Positions 41,295 through 48,637 of a DNA stretch of 64,000 nucleotides are shown here, piece by piece. The translations under genes and the position numbers were made by a program. This DNA is from Microbacterium sp. 67-17. GTDB lineage: Bacteria > Actinomycetota > Actinomycetes > Actinomycetales > Microbacteriaceae. The stretch is taken from positions 62,001 through 126,000 of the forward strand of contig NZ_MKTR01000013.1 in the NCBI RefSeq assembly GCF_001898325.1, given 5' to 3'. The notes under the pieces are model-generated. The model worked only from the letters and a program-made list of their open reading frames with translations. It was not told the origin of the DNA and made no database searches. How positions within the stretch are numbered: the stretch's first letter is position 1; every line of letters begins with the position of its first letter.

Positions 41295-42458
41295 ATGCCC
41301 TCATCACCGTCCGCCACGTCCGTCGCGCCGCTGCGCATCGGTCCGATCACGGTCGATGCGCCGGTCGTGCTCGCACCGATGGCCGGGATCACCAACACGG
41401 CGTTTCGGCGGTTGTGTCGCGAGTACGGCGCGGGCCTCTACGTCAGCGAAATGATCACGTCGCGTGCGCTCGTGGAGCGCAACGAGACGACGATGCGGTT
41501 GATCACTCATCACGAGTCCGAGACGCCGCGGTCGATTCAGCTGTACGGCGTGGATCCTGCCACGGTGGAGGCTGCGGTACGGGTTCTTGTCGAGGAGGAC
41601 CGCGCAGATCACATCGACATGAACTTCGGATGCCCCGTCCCCAAAGTCACGCGCAAGGGAGGCGGTGCCGCCCTCCCGTGGAAGCTCGGCCTGTTCCGCG
41701 ACATCGTGACGCGCGCCGTCGCCGCAGCGGGACCGATCCCCGTGACGGTGAAGATGCGCAAAGGAATCGATGACGACCATCTCACCTACCTTGAGGCCGG
41801 CAGGATCGCCGAAGATGCCGGGGTCTCCGCCGTCGCACTTCACGCCCGCACAGCCGCCCAGTTCTACTCGGGTGAGGCTGACTGGGAAGCGATCGCCCGC
41901 CTCAAAGAGCACGTGAGCTCGATCCCGGTGCTTGGCAACGGCGACATCTGGGCAGCCGAGGACGCGACACGGATGATGGCCGAGACAGGGTGTGACGGCG
42001 TCGTGGTGGGTCGCGGATGCCTCGGGCGGCCCTGGCTGTTCGGAGAGCTGGCACGGGCATTCGACGTGGATGCCGGACCGATCGTCGATGCAAACCTCGG
42101 CTTCGTCGCCCGCGCCTTCCGTCGGCATGCTGAGCTTCTGGTGGAGTTCTTCGAGGACGAGGGCCGTGGATGCCGCGACATCCGAAAGCATGTTGCCTGG
42201 TACTTCAAGGGCTATCCGGTGGGCGGTGACCTGCGCGCCAGGCTCGCAACGGCATCCTCCATCGCCGAGATCGACGAGCTTCTCGCGGAGCTGGATCTCG
42301 AAGCTCCCTATCCCGGAACGGCCGCGGAGGGTCAGCGTGGGCGAGCCGGAAGCCCGAAGCGCCCCGCGCTTCCGGACCGCTGGCTCGACTCTCAGGACAT
42401 TGACGGCGTCGACTCGTGCGCGCTGGCCGACGCCGAACTGGACCACAGCGGTGGCTGA
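41295..42458 (+). CDS. dusB: tRNA-dihydrouridine synthase (DusB type)
   Basis: Dus enzymes reduce uridine in tRNA with FMN and NADPH. The 387-residue protein shows VVLAPMAGITNTAFRRLC, IQLYGVDPATVEAA, DMNFGCPVPKVTRKGGGAAL with the catalytic cysteine, VTVKMRKGIDD, ALHARTAAQFYSG and GNGDIW with GVVVGRGCLGRPWLF for FMN. The last 50 or so residues are an unconserved tail. The ATG giving MPSSPSATS is favoured by the -10 just upstream. An in-frame extension exists over the divergent region. It overlaps dgt by eight bases. Confidence 0.94.
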   Translation: MPSSPSATSVAPLRIGPITVDAPVVLAPMAGITNTAFRRLCREYGAGLYVSEMITSRALVERNETTMRLITHHESETPRSIQLYGVDPATVEAAVRVLVEEDRADHIDMNFGCPVPKVTRKGGGAALPWKLGLFRDIVTRAVAAAGPIPVTVKMRKGIDDDHLTYLEAGRIAEDAGVSAVALHARTAAQFYSGEADWEAIARLKEHVSSIPVLGNGDIWAAEDATRMMAETGCDGVVVGRGCLGRPWLFGELARAFDVDAGPIVDANLGFVARAFRRHAELLVEFFEDEGRGCRDIRKHVAWYFKGYPVGGDLRARLATASSIAEIDELLAELDLEAPYPGTAAEGQRGRAGSPKRPALPDRWLDSQDIDGVDSCALADAELDHSGG

Positions 42459-43767
42459 GCGAGGCATCCCGGTGCATCGCGGGTATGCGGATGCCGATGC
42501 CGAACGCTTCTACGGCGAGCACCACCGATCGCAGCGGGACGGTTTCGCGCGGGACCGAGCGCGCGTGCTGCATTCGGCCGCGCTTCGCAGGCTTGCCGCC
42601 AAGACCCAGGTTCTGAGCCCGGCAAGCCCGGCCGACTTCGCTCGTAACCGTCTCACCCACTCGCTCGAGGTCGCCCAGGTTGGACGCGAGCTTGCCACGG
42701 CGCTCGAACTGGCCCCCGACGTCGTCGACACCGCGTGCCTCAGTCACGATCTGGGGCATCCCCCCTTCGGTCATAACGGGGAGCGCGCTCTGAACGACTG
42801 GGCAGAAGACATCGGCGGGTTCGAGGGGAACGCGCAGACCCTGCGGATCCTGTCACGTCTGGAGCCCAAGGTCATCGACGCGAACGGTCGAAGCCACGGA
42901 CTGAATCTCACGCGCGCCAGCCTGGATGCCACGTGCAAATACCCCTGGACCTCTGAGCATCCGCTCCCCGACCCGGGAGGGCGGCTCAAGTACGGGGTTT
43001 ATGACGAGGACGAGGCGGTCTTCACCTGGATGCGCGAGGGAGCTCCTGGGCGCGTGCGCTGCATCGAAGCCGAGGTGATGGACCTTTCCGACGACATCGC
43101 CTATTCGGTCCACGATTTCGAAGACGCGATTGTCAACGGCTACCTCGATCCGGCGCGCCTGGCCGATCCTGCCGAGCATGACGCTCTCATCACCGCGATC
43201 CAGACCTGGGTGGGTTACGACTTCGCGCGAGACGAGCTCGAAGATGCCCTCTATCGCCTGATGCGGATGCCTGAATGGGTCGCGAGTTTTTCGGGCACCC
43301 GCTCCGACCTTGCGCGCCTGAAGAACCTGACCAGCGACCTCATCGGACGTTTCGCCCGTGCCGCCGTGACGGCGACCCGCGCGGCCGCCGGAGGCCCGGA
43401 TCTGACGCGCTTCCATGCTCACGTTGTGGTGCCTCGCGTGATCGAGGCCGAGATGGGGGTGCTCAAGGGCATCATTGGTGCTGTGGTGGTGAGCATCGAT
43501 GGTCGTAAGGCGCTCTACAAGGAGCAGCGGCGCCTGCTCAAGCGCCTGGCCACAGCGCTCTGGGAGAATCCGCACGAGCTGGATGCCGTGCACCGCGAAG
43601 ATTTCGATGATGCCGCGAGCGACCGCGAGCGGCGCCGCACGATCGTCGATCAGGTCGCAAGCCTGACCGATCAGCATGCGATCTCGTGGCACGGCCGGCT
43701 TGTCGGCGACGTCGATGTCGCATCCCTCGGGATCTGGGTACCTCGCACGCCGACGCGGGCACAGTAG
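42451..43767 (+). CDS. dgt: Deoxyguanosinetriphosphate triphosphohydrolase-like protein
   Basis: Dgt-type HD enzymes cleave dNTPs to deoxynucleoside and triphosphate. The 438-residue protein has RDRARVLHSAALRRLAAKTQV, NRLTHSLEVAQVG, and the HD motif CLSHDLGHPPFGHNGE (about 96-111), followed by GGFEGNAQTLRILSRLE. The GTG overlaps the dusB stop. A longer frame upstream lies over dusB and was discarded. The order dusB-dgt-dnaG is common in actinobacteria. Confidence 0.95.
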   Translation: MAERGIPVHRGYADADAERFYGEHHRSQRDGFARDRARVLHSAALRRLAAKTQVLSPASPADFARNRLTHSLEVAQVGRELATALELAPDVVDTACLSHDLGHPPFGHNGERALNDWAEDIGGFEGNAQTLRILSRLEPKVIDANGRSHGLNLTRASLDATCKYPWTSEHPLPDPGGRLKYGVYDEDEAVFTWMREGAPGRVRCIEAEVMDLSDDIAYSVHDFEDAIVNGYLDPARLADPAEHDALITAIQTWVGYDFARDELEDALYRLMRMPEWVASFSGTRSDLARLKNLTSDLIGRFARAAVTATRAAAGGPDLTRFHAHVVVPRVIEAEMGVLKGIIGAVVVSIDGRKALYKEQRRLLKRLATALWENPHELDAVHREDFDDAASDRERRRTIVDQVASLTDQHAISWHGRLVGDVDVASLGIWVPRTPTRAQ

Positions 43768-43776
43768 GGCGTCCGG

Positions 43777-45672
43777 ATGCCAGGACGTATCGCTCAGGCC
43801 GACATCGACGAGGTGAAGGCGCGCACGAACATCGCGGATGTGATCGGCGAACGTGTTGCGCTCAAGTCCGCTGGTGTTGGTTCGCTGAAGGGATTGTGCC
43901 CCTTCCACGACGAGCGCAGTCCGAGCTTCCACGTGCGACCACAGGTCGGCTTTTATCACTGCTTCGGGTGTGGCGAGTCGGGCGACGTGTACTCGTTCCT
44001 GCGCAAGATGGACCATCTGAGCTTCACCGAGGCCGTCGAACGCCTGGCTGGCCGCATCGGGTACACCCTTCATTTCGAGGAGGGCGGCGCAGCCCCGGAG
44101 AACTCGGGACGCAGTCGCCTCTATGCGGCAAACGCTGCTGCTGCCGAGTACTTTCGCGCCCAACTTCTGACGCCCGAGGCCGAGATCGGACGCCGGTTTC
44201 TGGGCGAGCGAGGGTTCGACGCTGCTGCCGCTGCTCATTTCGGGGTGGGCTTTGCGCCCAAGGGCTGGTCGAACCTGTCGGACGCCCTCGCTGCGCAAGG
44301 GTTCACGCGTGAGGAGCTTCTGGCTGCCGGACTGCTTTCGCAAGGCCAGCGCGGGCGGTACGACCGCTTTCGTGGCCGACTCATCTGGCCGATCCGTGAT
44401 GTGACGAGCCAAGTCGTCGGCTTCGGTGCGCGACGGCTGTTCGAAGACGACCAGGGCCCGAAGTATCTGAACACGCCGGAGACGTCGATCTACCGGAAGT
44501 CGCAGGTGCTGTACGGCCTCGATGTGGCCAAGCGTGACATCTCTCGGGAGCACCGTGTCGTGGTCGTCGAGGGCTACACCGACGTCATGGCGTGTCACCT
44601 CGCCGGCATCACGACGGCGATTGCGACGTGCGGCACTGCCTTCGGCAGCGACCACATCACGGTGCTCAGGCGCGTTATGGGTGATGACTCGAGCGGGGGA
44701 GAGGTCGTTTTCACCTTCGATCCCGATGCGGCGGGCCAGAAGGCTGCCCTGCGGGCCTTCGCCGACGAGAAGCGCTTCTCGGCACAGACCTACGTCGCTG
44801 TGGCCCCGGACGGGCTGGACCCGTGTGATCTGCGCCTCGCCCGCGGCGACGATGCGGTGCGCGCCCTCATGACGACCAAAGCGCCGATGTTCGAGTTCGT
44901 CATCGACCAGCGTCTCGCACAGTACGACCTCGGAACTGTAGAGGGGCGGGCTGCGGCGCTTCGGGCGGCGGCGCCGGTGGTCGCCGACATCCGAGACCCC
45001 TCGTTGCGGCCCGGATACGTTCGTGTGCTTGCGCGCCGGATCGGACTCGACCTCGATGAGGTGGGCGCTGCGGTGACTCGGGCTTTCCGCTCCCGCGACG
45101 CGGGTGGCGCGCCGCAGCGACGGGGGAGCGACGGTGCGGCAACCGAGCGCCAGCATCCGGATGATGGACCTGCCGCGGCATCCGCACCGGTGCTGGTCCC
45201 GACGATCGCGTCGCTTCCTCGCACGCGCGATGTCGTGATTGAGCGCGACGCGCTCATGGCTGCGCTGCAATTCGGACACCGCCTCGACGATGCGACCGTC
45301 CGGCGCGCCCTGGGAGCGGCGTTCCAGCATCCTGCGCTCGATGCCGTTCGTGCCGCCGTCGTCGATGCGCCCGACTACACGCGAGCAGGATGGGCAGTGC
45401 AGGCTGTTGACACCATCCGCGAGCCCTACCGCGCTCTCGGCTCGGAGCTGCTGATGTCGGCGTTCCCGGCTCTCGGTGAGACGGATGCTGCGGCGTCTGC
45501 ATCCGACCTGATGCGCAGACTCATCGTGCGACGCGTTGACACGGAGAAGGCAGAATTGGTTCGCGCGGTCCAGCGTGTGCCCCCGGACTCGGAGGAGGGG
45601 CGCCGGATTCGGCTGCAATTGCGCGAGCTCGACCTCGAGCGGCAGCGCTGGACAGGTGACGTCGAACGCTGA
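43777..45672 (+). CDS. dnaG: DNA primase
   Basis: DnaG makes RNA primers for replication. The 631-residue protein has the N-terminal zinc ribbon (CPFHDERSPSFHV and CFGCGESGD, Cys/His at about 40-66), the RNA polymerase core with RGRLIWPIRDVTSQVVGFGAR, the TOPRIM segment VVVEGYTDVMACHLAGI and FDPDAAGQKAALRAF, and a less conserved C-terminal helicase-binding domain (about 470-631). The gene is complete. Ten bases separate it from dgt. Confidence 0.96.
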   Translation: MPGRIAQADIDEVKARTNIADVIGERVALKSAGVGSLKGLCPFHDERSPSFHVRPQVGFYHCFGCGESGDVYSFLRKMDHLSFTEAVERLAGRIGYTLHFEEGGAAPENSGRSRLYAANAAAAEYFRAQLLTPEAEIGRRFLGERGFDAAAAAHFGVGFAPKGWSNLSDALAAQGFTREELLAAGLLSQGQRGRYDRFRGRLIWPIRDVTSQVVGFGARRLFEDDQGPKYLNTPETSIYRKSQVLYGLDVAKRDISREHRVVVVEGYTDVMACHLAGITTAIATCGTAFGSDHITVLRRVMGDDSSGGEVVFTFDPDAAGQKAALRAFADEKRFSAQTYVAVAPDGLDPCDLRLARGDDAVRALMTTKAPMFEFVIDQRLAQYDLGTVEGRAAALRAAAPVVADIRDPSLRPGYVRVLARRIGLDLDEVGAAVTRAFRSRDAGGAPQRRGSDGAATERQHPDDGPAAASAPVLVPTIASLPRTRDVVIERDALMAALQFGHRLDDATVRRALGAAFQHPALDAVRAAVVDAPDYTRAGWAVQAVDTIREPYRALGSELLMSAFPALGETDAAASASDLMRRLIVRRVDTEKAELVRAVQRVPPDSEEGRRIRLQLRELDLERQRWTGDVER

Positions 45673-45725
45673 TCGCGCCGGAGTCCAGACTGGATCCCGA
45701 CGCGACGGCACGGCAGGATGAGGGT

Positions 45726-46514
45726 ATGTCTCCTCGTCGCAGAGCCACCGAAGCGGCGATCGTGTGCTCGGACCTCTCGATCAGTCACTCCGGTCGCGGT
45801 GAGACCGACAAGCTCATCGACGGGATCACCTTCACGGTGGCGCGCGGTTCGGTCCTGGCGCTCATGGGTCCTACCGGTGCCGGGAAGTCGAGTCTGCTCT
45901 CAGTACTTGCCGGTCGTGCACACGAGGGGGTTTCGGTCACCGGGGGAGACGCGCTCGTCGACGGCATCTCGGTGCGACGGCCGGGCAGGGCCATCCGTGA
46001 ACTGACCTACTTTGCCGGATACCTGCCGCAATCTGCGGGAGCTCACCTGCCGTCCCGGCTGACGGTCTCAGAGGTCATTGCAGAGCCGATCACTTCGCGA
46101 GAGCGCCGGATCAATCAGAAGGCCCTTGCGATCCGGGTCGCCGGGCTGCTCGATGAGCTCATGCTTCCCCTCGGTGCTGCCAGTAAGTTCCCGTACGAGC
46201 TGTCAGCTGGGATGCGTCAGCGCGTGGCTCTGGCCCGAGCCCTCGTCGTCGATCCGCGAGTTCTCGTGGCTGACGAACCATTCGCGAATCTCGATGTCGA
46301 AGTCCGCAAAGCGGCACGCGAGGCCATCACGCGGCGGCGCGATCACACCGGCATGGCCGCCGTGATTTCAACGCATGACCCCGAAGCTGTGAAGGAACTC
46401 GATGCCAACGTGCTCGTGCTGCGAGGCGGACACGTCGTCGCCTTCGGCCACGGCACGAACGATCTCATCTGGACGCCGAGCGCAGAAGCTGACCGCCGCT
46501 TCGTCGTGTCTTGA
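45726..46514 (+). CDS. ABC transporter ATP-binding protein without an adjacent permease
   Basis: The 262-residue protein is one ABC ATPase domain: Walker A MGPTGAGKSSLL, Q-loop region YLPQSAGAHLP, signature ELSAGMRQRVALARAL (SAGMRQ in place of LSGGQ), Walker B VLVADEPFANLD and H-loop STHDPEAV. All catalytic residues are present. The VSVTGGDALVDG stretch resembles importers of the Opp/Dpp type. No membrane or binding protein is encoded nearby, since tRNA-Asn follows. The substrate is unknown. Confidence 0.88.
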   Translation: MSPRRRATEAAIVCSDLSISHSGRGETDKLIDGITFTVARGSVLALMGPTGAGKSSLLSVLAGRAHEGVSVTGGDALVDGISVRRPGRAIRELTYFAGYLPQSAGAHLPSRLTVSEVIAEPITSRERRINQKALAIRVAGLLDELMLPLGAASKFPYELSAGMRQRVALARALVVDPRVLVADEPFANLDVEVRKAAREAITRRRDHTGMAAVISTHDPEAVKELDANVLVLRGGHVVAFGHGTNDLIWTPSAEADRRFVVS

Positions 46515-46542
46515 CGGCGCGCCGAGAGGTTGGCCCGCGTCG

Positions 46543-46569
46543 TTGACACCCTGTCGGCTTTGCTAAGAT
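46543..46569 (+). promoter_or_regulatory. tRNA-Asn promoter
   Basis: TTGACA (46543-46548) and TAAGAT (46564-46569) are separated by 15 bp. The -35 is the only perfect consensus I noted. Transcription would begin about 20 bases before the tRNA. Confidence 0.6.
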
Positions 46570-46598
46570 AGTGGGGTTGCCTGCTGCGGCGGGCATAT

Positions 46599-46674
46599 TC
46601 CTCGGTAGCTCAATTGGCAGAGCAATCGGCTGTTAACCGATAGGTTCTTGGTTCGAGTCCAAGCCGGGGAGCCA
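46599..46674 (+). tRNA. tRNA-Asn (anticodon GTT)
   Basis: Acceptor TCCTCGG/CCGGGGA, anticodon stem ATCGG/CCGAT with loop CTGTTAA, and T-loop GTTCGAGTC are all present. The discriminator is G and CCA is encoded. It lies between the ABC ATPase gene and the convergent def gene. Confidence 0.97.
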
Positions 46675-46695
46675 TTACTTATCCTCGTGGATGGT

Positions 46696-47262
46696 TCAGG
46701 CGTCGAGGTCGTCGACTCCCGGCATCCACGAGTTTCCCGGTGTTCCCCAACCGCGCTTGCGAGAGATCTTCTGAGCGGTTCGCCAGTCGCGGTCGCCGAG
46801 CCTGTCCACATAAAGGACGCCGTCGAGGTGGTCGAATTCGTGCTGCAGGATGCGGGCGCGCCAGCCGTCCACCTCGATGTCGACCGGCTTACCCTCGAGA
46901 TCGATTCCAGTAACCCGGGCACGCTCGGAGCGCCGCAGCGGGAAGCGCTCACCAGGGAAGGACAGGCAGCCTTCAGACTCCTCGTCGGGATCGGGCTCGC
47001 CCGGCTCGAGGGGAGCGATCCACAGTTCCGGGTTGATGATGACGCCGCGCCATGGCGCACCGTCGTCATCGGTGTAGCTGTACGTGAAGATCCGAAGCCC
47101 CACGCCCACCTGAGGGGCGGCGAGACCCACGCCGGGCGCGGCATCCATCGTCTCGTACATGTCCTGGACGAGCTGACGGATGTCATCGTCGATCTCGGCG
47201 ACGGGAGCGGCGGGAGCGTGAAGGACGGGATCGCCCATGATGCGGATCGCGAGAACAGCCAT
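46696..47262 (-). CDS. def: Peptide deformylase
   Basis: Def removes the formyl group from nascent proteins. The 188-residue protein has all three metal-site motifs: GVGLAAPQVGVG, EGCLSFPGE with the cysteine ligand, and LQHEFDHLDG with both histidines. The C-terminal extension (RKRGWGTPGNSWMPG) is typical for actinobacterial forms. A -10-like TAGGCT lies 6 bases before the ATG. It is divergent from the transporter gene and convergent with tRNA-Asn. Confidence 0.96.
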   Translation of the reverse strand: MAVLAIRIMGDPVLHAPAAPVAEIDDDIRQLVQDMYETMDAAPGVGLAAPQVGVGLRIFTYSYTDDDGAPWRGVIINPELWIAPLEPGEPDPDEESEGCLSFPGERFPLRRSERARVTGIDLEGKPVDIEVDGWRARILQHEFDHLDGVLYVDRLGDRDWRTAQKISRKRGWGTPGNSWMPGVDDLDA

Positions 47263-47268
47263 GCGACA

Positions 47269-47274
47269 AGCCTA
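47269..47274 (-). promoter_or_regulatory. Predicted -10 element, leaderless def promoter
   Basis: The minus strand reads TAGGCT 6 bases before the def ATG. Confidence 0.45.
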
Positions 47275-47306
47275 TTGAGACACGCGGTGTCTGGCCGACG
47301 CCGGGA

Positions 47307-47312
47307 TAGGGT
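47307..47312 (+). promoter_or_regulatory. Predicted -10 element, leaderless transporter promoter
   Basis: TAGGGT lies 6 bases before the GTG at 47319. Confidence 0.4.
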
Positions 47313-47318
47313 CGAGAG

Positions 47319-48326
47319 GTGCTCCTCCTGACCGTGTCGGCAAGTGTGACCGACCAGATCACCGAGGCGTTCCGCGACCCCGCTATTCTCGCCGGGATCC
47401 CTCTCGCGCTGCTCGGCGCCATCTTCATGTCCTTCGGCGCCCAGTATCAGTACCGGGGAGTCCAGAAGGTCGAGAAGGTCACCGGCCGGTCCGGTGGGAA
47501 CGGACTCGACCGCAACCACCTGCTGAACTTGCTGCGACGGCCGTCGTGGCTCGCAGGCACCATCATGCTCGGCCTGGCCATCGTGTGTCAGCTGGCTGCA
47601 CTCTCCGTAGCGCCGCTCATCGTCGTCCAGCCTCTCGGCGCCGTCTCGCTGGTCATCACGACGCTGTTGAACGCGCGCATCAGCGGACACCGCCCGACCC
47701 GCCAATCCATCCGGTCGATCGTTGCCGCGGTCGGCGGCATCTTCATCTTCGTCACGATTGCGGCGTTCTTCGCCACCGAGCGTCCCGTCACCCAAGCGCA
47801 GCTGCTCATCATCCTCGGCCTGTTGGCCGTTACCATCGTCATCTTCGCCGTTCTCTGGCTCGTTTTCCGCAAGCACGGCCTCGCGCTGTTCTATATCGTC
47901 GCCTCCGGGGTTCTGTACGGGTTCGTGGCGACGCTCGCGAAAGTCGTCTTGAGTCGGATCCGCGACCAGAACTTCGACTGGCTCACTCTGCTGTGCGTCG
48001 TTGCCCTGCTGGCTGCGGTGGCGGTCGGGGCCTACTTCGTCCAGACGGCGTACAGCTTGGGACCACCCGATCTCGTGATTGCGGGTCTGACCGTGATCGA
48101 CCCGATCGTTGCGGTCGCGATCGGCCTGGTCGTACTGCAAGAGGCCGAGACGGCGCCACTGTGGGCTTTCATCGGATTCGGCATCGCCGGCGCACTGGCG
48201 ATCTACGGAGTTATCAGCTTGGCGCGCAACCACCCGCAGGTGATCAGCGACAGTCTGGAGCTACCGTTCACGCGCGCAAGCTCGTCCGACGATTCATCCG
48301 ACGACGGGCAGAAGTCCTCGTCGTGA
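47319..48326 (+). CDS. DMT-superfamily/NIPA-like transporter
   Basis: The 335-residue protein has nine to ten hydrophobic helices in the EamA/DMT pattern, for example PLALLGAIFMSFGAQYQY, APLIVVQPLGAVSLVITTLL and a second-half repeat with PPDLVIAGLTVIDPIVAVAIG. It resembles NIPA-type magnesium transporters and actinobacterial DMT transporters of unknown substrate. The C-terminus is a hydrophilic Ser/Asp tail. The GTG start is set by the -10 six bases earlier. An alternative start further in would lose the first helix. Confidence 0.85.
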   Translation: MLLLTVSASVTDQITEAFRDPAILAGIPLALLGAIFMSFGAQYQYRGVQKVEKVTGRSGGNGLDRNHLLNLLRRPSWLAGTIMLGLAIVCQLAALSVAPLIVVQPLGAVSLVITTLLNARISGHRPTRQSIRSIVAAVGGIFIFVTIAAFFATERPVTQAQLLIILGLLAVTIVIFAVLWLVFRKHGLALFYIVASGVLYGFVATLAKVVLSRIRDQNFDWLTLLCVVALLAAVAVGAYFVQTAYSLGPPDLVIAGLTVIDPIVAVAIGLVVLQEAETAPLWAFIGFGIAGALAIYGVISLARNHPQVISDSLELPFTRASSSDDSSDDGQKSSS

Positions 48327-48354
48327 GCGGACGCCCGGTACGCTGATCTGGCAG

Positions 48355-48428
48355 GGGGCGGTGGCCAAGCTGGTCAAGGCAGCGGGCTCATAACCCGACG
48401 ATCGTGGGTTCAAGTCCCACCCGCCCTA
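48355..48428 (+). tRNA. tRNA-Met (anticodon CAT)
   Basis: Acceptor GGGGCGG/CCGCCCT is closed by a G1-T72 wobble pair, with discriminator A and no encoded CCA. The anticodon loop is CTCATAA and the T-loop TTCAAGT. Three consecutive G:C pairs in the anticodon stem resemble an initiator. The D-stem pair 11-24 is C-G and the first pair is not a mismatch, which both point to an elongator. A lysidine-modified Ile tRNA cannot be ruled out. The last 18 bases recur downstream. Confidence 0.88.
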
Positions 48429-48488
48429 CGAACAGAACCCCGCTTGCTGGCGGGGTTCTGTTCGTTGTGGGGGTGTTGCCGTCGAGCG
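48411..48488 (+). repeat. 78-bp direct repeat, copy 1 (tRNA-Met 3' end plus hairpin)
   Basis: This copy holds the last 18 bases of tRNA-Met, a 36-base hairpin and 24 further bases. It is identical over all 78 bases to copy 2, which starts 149 bases later. Flanking bases differ on both sides. No coding function is likely. Confidence 0.95.
48429..48464. terminator. Terminator hairpin after tRNA-Met (copy 1)
   Basis: A perfect 15-bp stem (CGAACAGAACCCCGC with GCGGGGTTCTGTTCG) closes a six-base loop. It starts right after the tRNA discriminator base and ends in TTCGTTGT. Confidence 0.85.
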
Positions 48489-48559
48489 CACTCGTGGGTG
48501 GGCCCCGTTCGCCGGAGGCTCCGCGGGTCGCGGAGCGGGCCGTGGAGGGGCGAAAGGGA

Positions 48560-48637
48560 CAAGTCCCACCCGCCCTACGAACAGAACCCCGCTTGCTGGC
48601 GGGGTTCTGTTCGTTGTGGGGGTGTTGCCGTCGAGCG
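48560..48637 (+). repeat. 78-bp direct repeat, copy 2 (pseudo tRNA-Met 3' end plus hairpin)
   Basis: It is an exact duplicate of copy 1 with the 18-base tRNA 3' piece detached from any tRNA body. It ends at the base before the stop codon of the SPFH gene on the other strand. Seventy-one unrelated bases lie between the copies. Confidence 0.95.
48578..48613. terminator. Terminator hairpin, copy 2, likely serving the SPFH gene
   Basis: This is the same 15-bp stem as copy 1. On the minus strand it lies 24 bases after the SPFH stop codon and so can end that transcript. Confidence 0.8.

Noticed and set aside
42853..45711. A 952-codon open frame on the minus strand opposite dgt and dnaG
   Set aside because: Its product has no recognisable domain and is rich in Arg, Val and His as expected of an antisense GC-rich frame. 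The plus strand carries two complete conserved genes.
46563..48233. A minus-strand frame running through def and beyond
   Set aside because: It is out of frame with def, crosses tRNA-Asn, and lies opposite the transporter gene. No domain is seen.
48489..48559. A small mobile element between the 78-bp repeats
   Set aside because: The 71 bases hold no inverted ends and no coding frame of note. Too short for any known element, though it may be the remnant of one.
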